In this document: positions 63,311 through 64,000 of the stretch, piece by piece
How the letters are laid out: each line of letters begins with the position of its first letter
Position numbering within the stretch: position 1 is the stretch's first letter
Source: Notolepis coatsorum
Lineage: Eukaryota > Chordata > Actinopteri > Aulopiformes > Paralepididae
DNA: 64,000 nucleotides
Direction of reading: 5' to 3'
Assembly: GCA_963971535.1 (NCBI GenBank)
Contig: OZ020593.1
Coordinates: 32,814,203 to 32,878,202, forward strand
Notes under the pieces: model-generated
What the model was told of the DNA's origin: nothing
What the model saw: the letters and a program-made list of their open reading frames with translations, nothing else
Databases searched by the model: none
Position numbers and translations under genes: made by a program

Positions 63311-64000
63311 TTATTTTAGCACTCTTAGCACTTATGATACACACATTGGGCAACCGCAGCCCTGCATGTATGAAACGCATCCTGTAGCTACTAACCGACA
63401 CGCAGGGGTCGGAACTGAACCACGACCTATCATCTCACGAAACCGAGGCATCCTTTCCAAAGACCGATATCACAAAAGCATTGATAAGATGTGATGCAGC
63501 ATCTCCACGTTGCCGGGAGCTTTTGCTGACAATAGCGATAACGTCTTGAGTGGCTTGTAATCGCTCGAGCCCCAAATTAAATCTCACGGTTTCGAGTACG
63601 AGAGTGTTACTGAAATGCATTATCTGCAGTCGCTAGCTCACATCCCCCCCTGCATTTTGGATGCGGCTGCCTCTTTATTCAATCAACGGGCGCCCAACCT
63701 GGCAAATAAAAGTTGTTAATGCGTCTTGTGAGCCGGTGCAGTAGGTGGCCAGGAGCCGAGCCGGGCCTCTCGTCTACAGCATCCAAAGGATCTTAAAGTC
63801 TGAATGCTAAACTTAATTAGTTGCATTTATGTATCCGACAAAGTCATTCACTTATCCCTTCCCATCACTCCCTTCCCTGTCCAAAAAAACGGTCAGCCTC
63901 TTCCGGCTGAAATGTACACCGTATTTAAATACCTGCTTCATGTGAGAAGACACTGACACAGAAATTGCCAGTGGGGACAGACAATGTGGTTAATGGGCAG

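Overview
The window is from a vertebrate nuclear genome, most likely a teleost fish. The evidence is split coding exons with GT-AG introns, very long CA/GT and CT/GA microsatellites, and a transposon mix (chromodomain Gypsy, several LINE 3' ends, tRNA-derived SINEs, hAT and TTAA-site MITEs) typical of fish. There are no prokaryotic-style operons, CRISPR arrays or rRNA.

The one host gene I can support is gpsm1 (AGS3, G-protein signalling modulator 1) on the + strand. Eleven coding exons between 7693 and 58212 join in frame and encode about 472 residues: a short N-terminal leader, the whole LGN-type TPR domain (about eight TPR repeats) and the start of the linker. All junctions have GT-AG sites and matching codon phases. 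The C-terminal GoLoco exons are not in the window, so the gene continues past 64000. Intron 1 is 22.8 kb and intron 9 is 12.2 kb.

Upstream (485-5750) lies a Tf1/sushi-type Gypsy retrotransposon in reverse orientation. Its 419-bp LTRs look identical, it has a 6-bp target duplication, gag and pol are open, and its primer-binding site is complementary to its own LTR RNA (self-priming). Its integrase has a shortened DD(29)E spacing. Intron 1 holds a second, internally deleted self-priming LTR element (27663-29546), a hAT relic with a zinc-finger transposase fragment (10452-11745), two foldback elements (one with a telomere-like loop), a 45-bp minisatellite with a 135-bp higher-order period, a SINE-derived 40-bp minisatellite, a 5'-truncated LINE and long CA/GT/CT tracts.

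The exon-rich part (30.5-45.6 kb) has unusual intron content. A 27-bp palindromic minisatellite is shared by introns 4 and 5. A 197-bp CA tract abuts the exon 3 donor, a MITE sits 11 bp past the exon 7 donor, and the exon 8 donor with its exon tail is duplicated 372 bp downstream. A CT microsatellite serves as the polypyrimidine tract of exon 9. Intron 9 contains TTAA-type and Harbinger-like elements, LINEs and SINEs. After exon 11 the sequence is a stack of nested insertions inside a 3.9-kb foldback element.

I found no clearly novel biological system. The most useful leads are the duplicated splice donor, the shared palindromic intronic minisatellite, the self-priming Gypsy with a short integrase spacing, and the SINE-born minisatellite.
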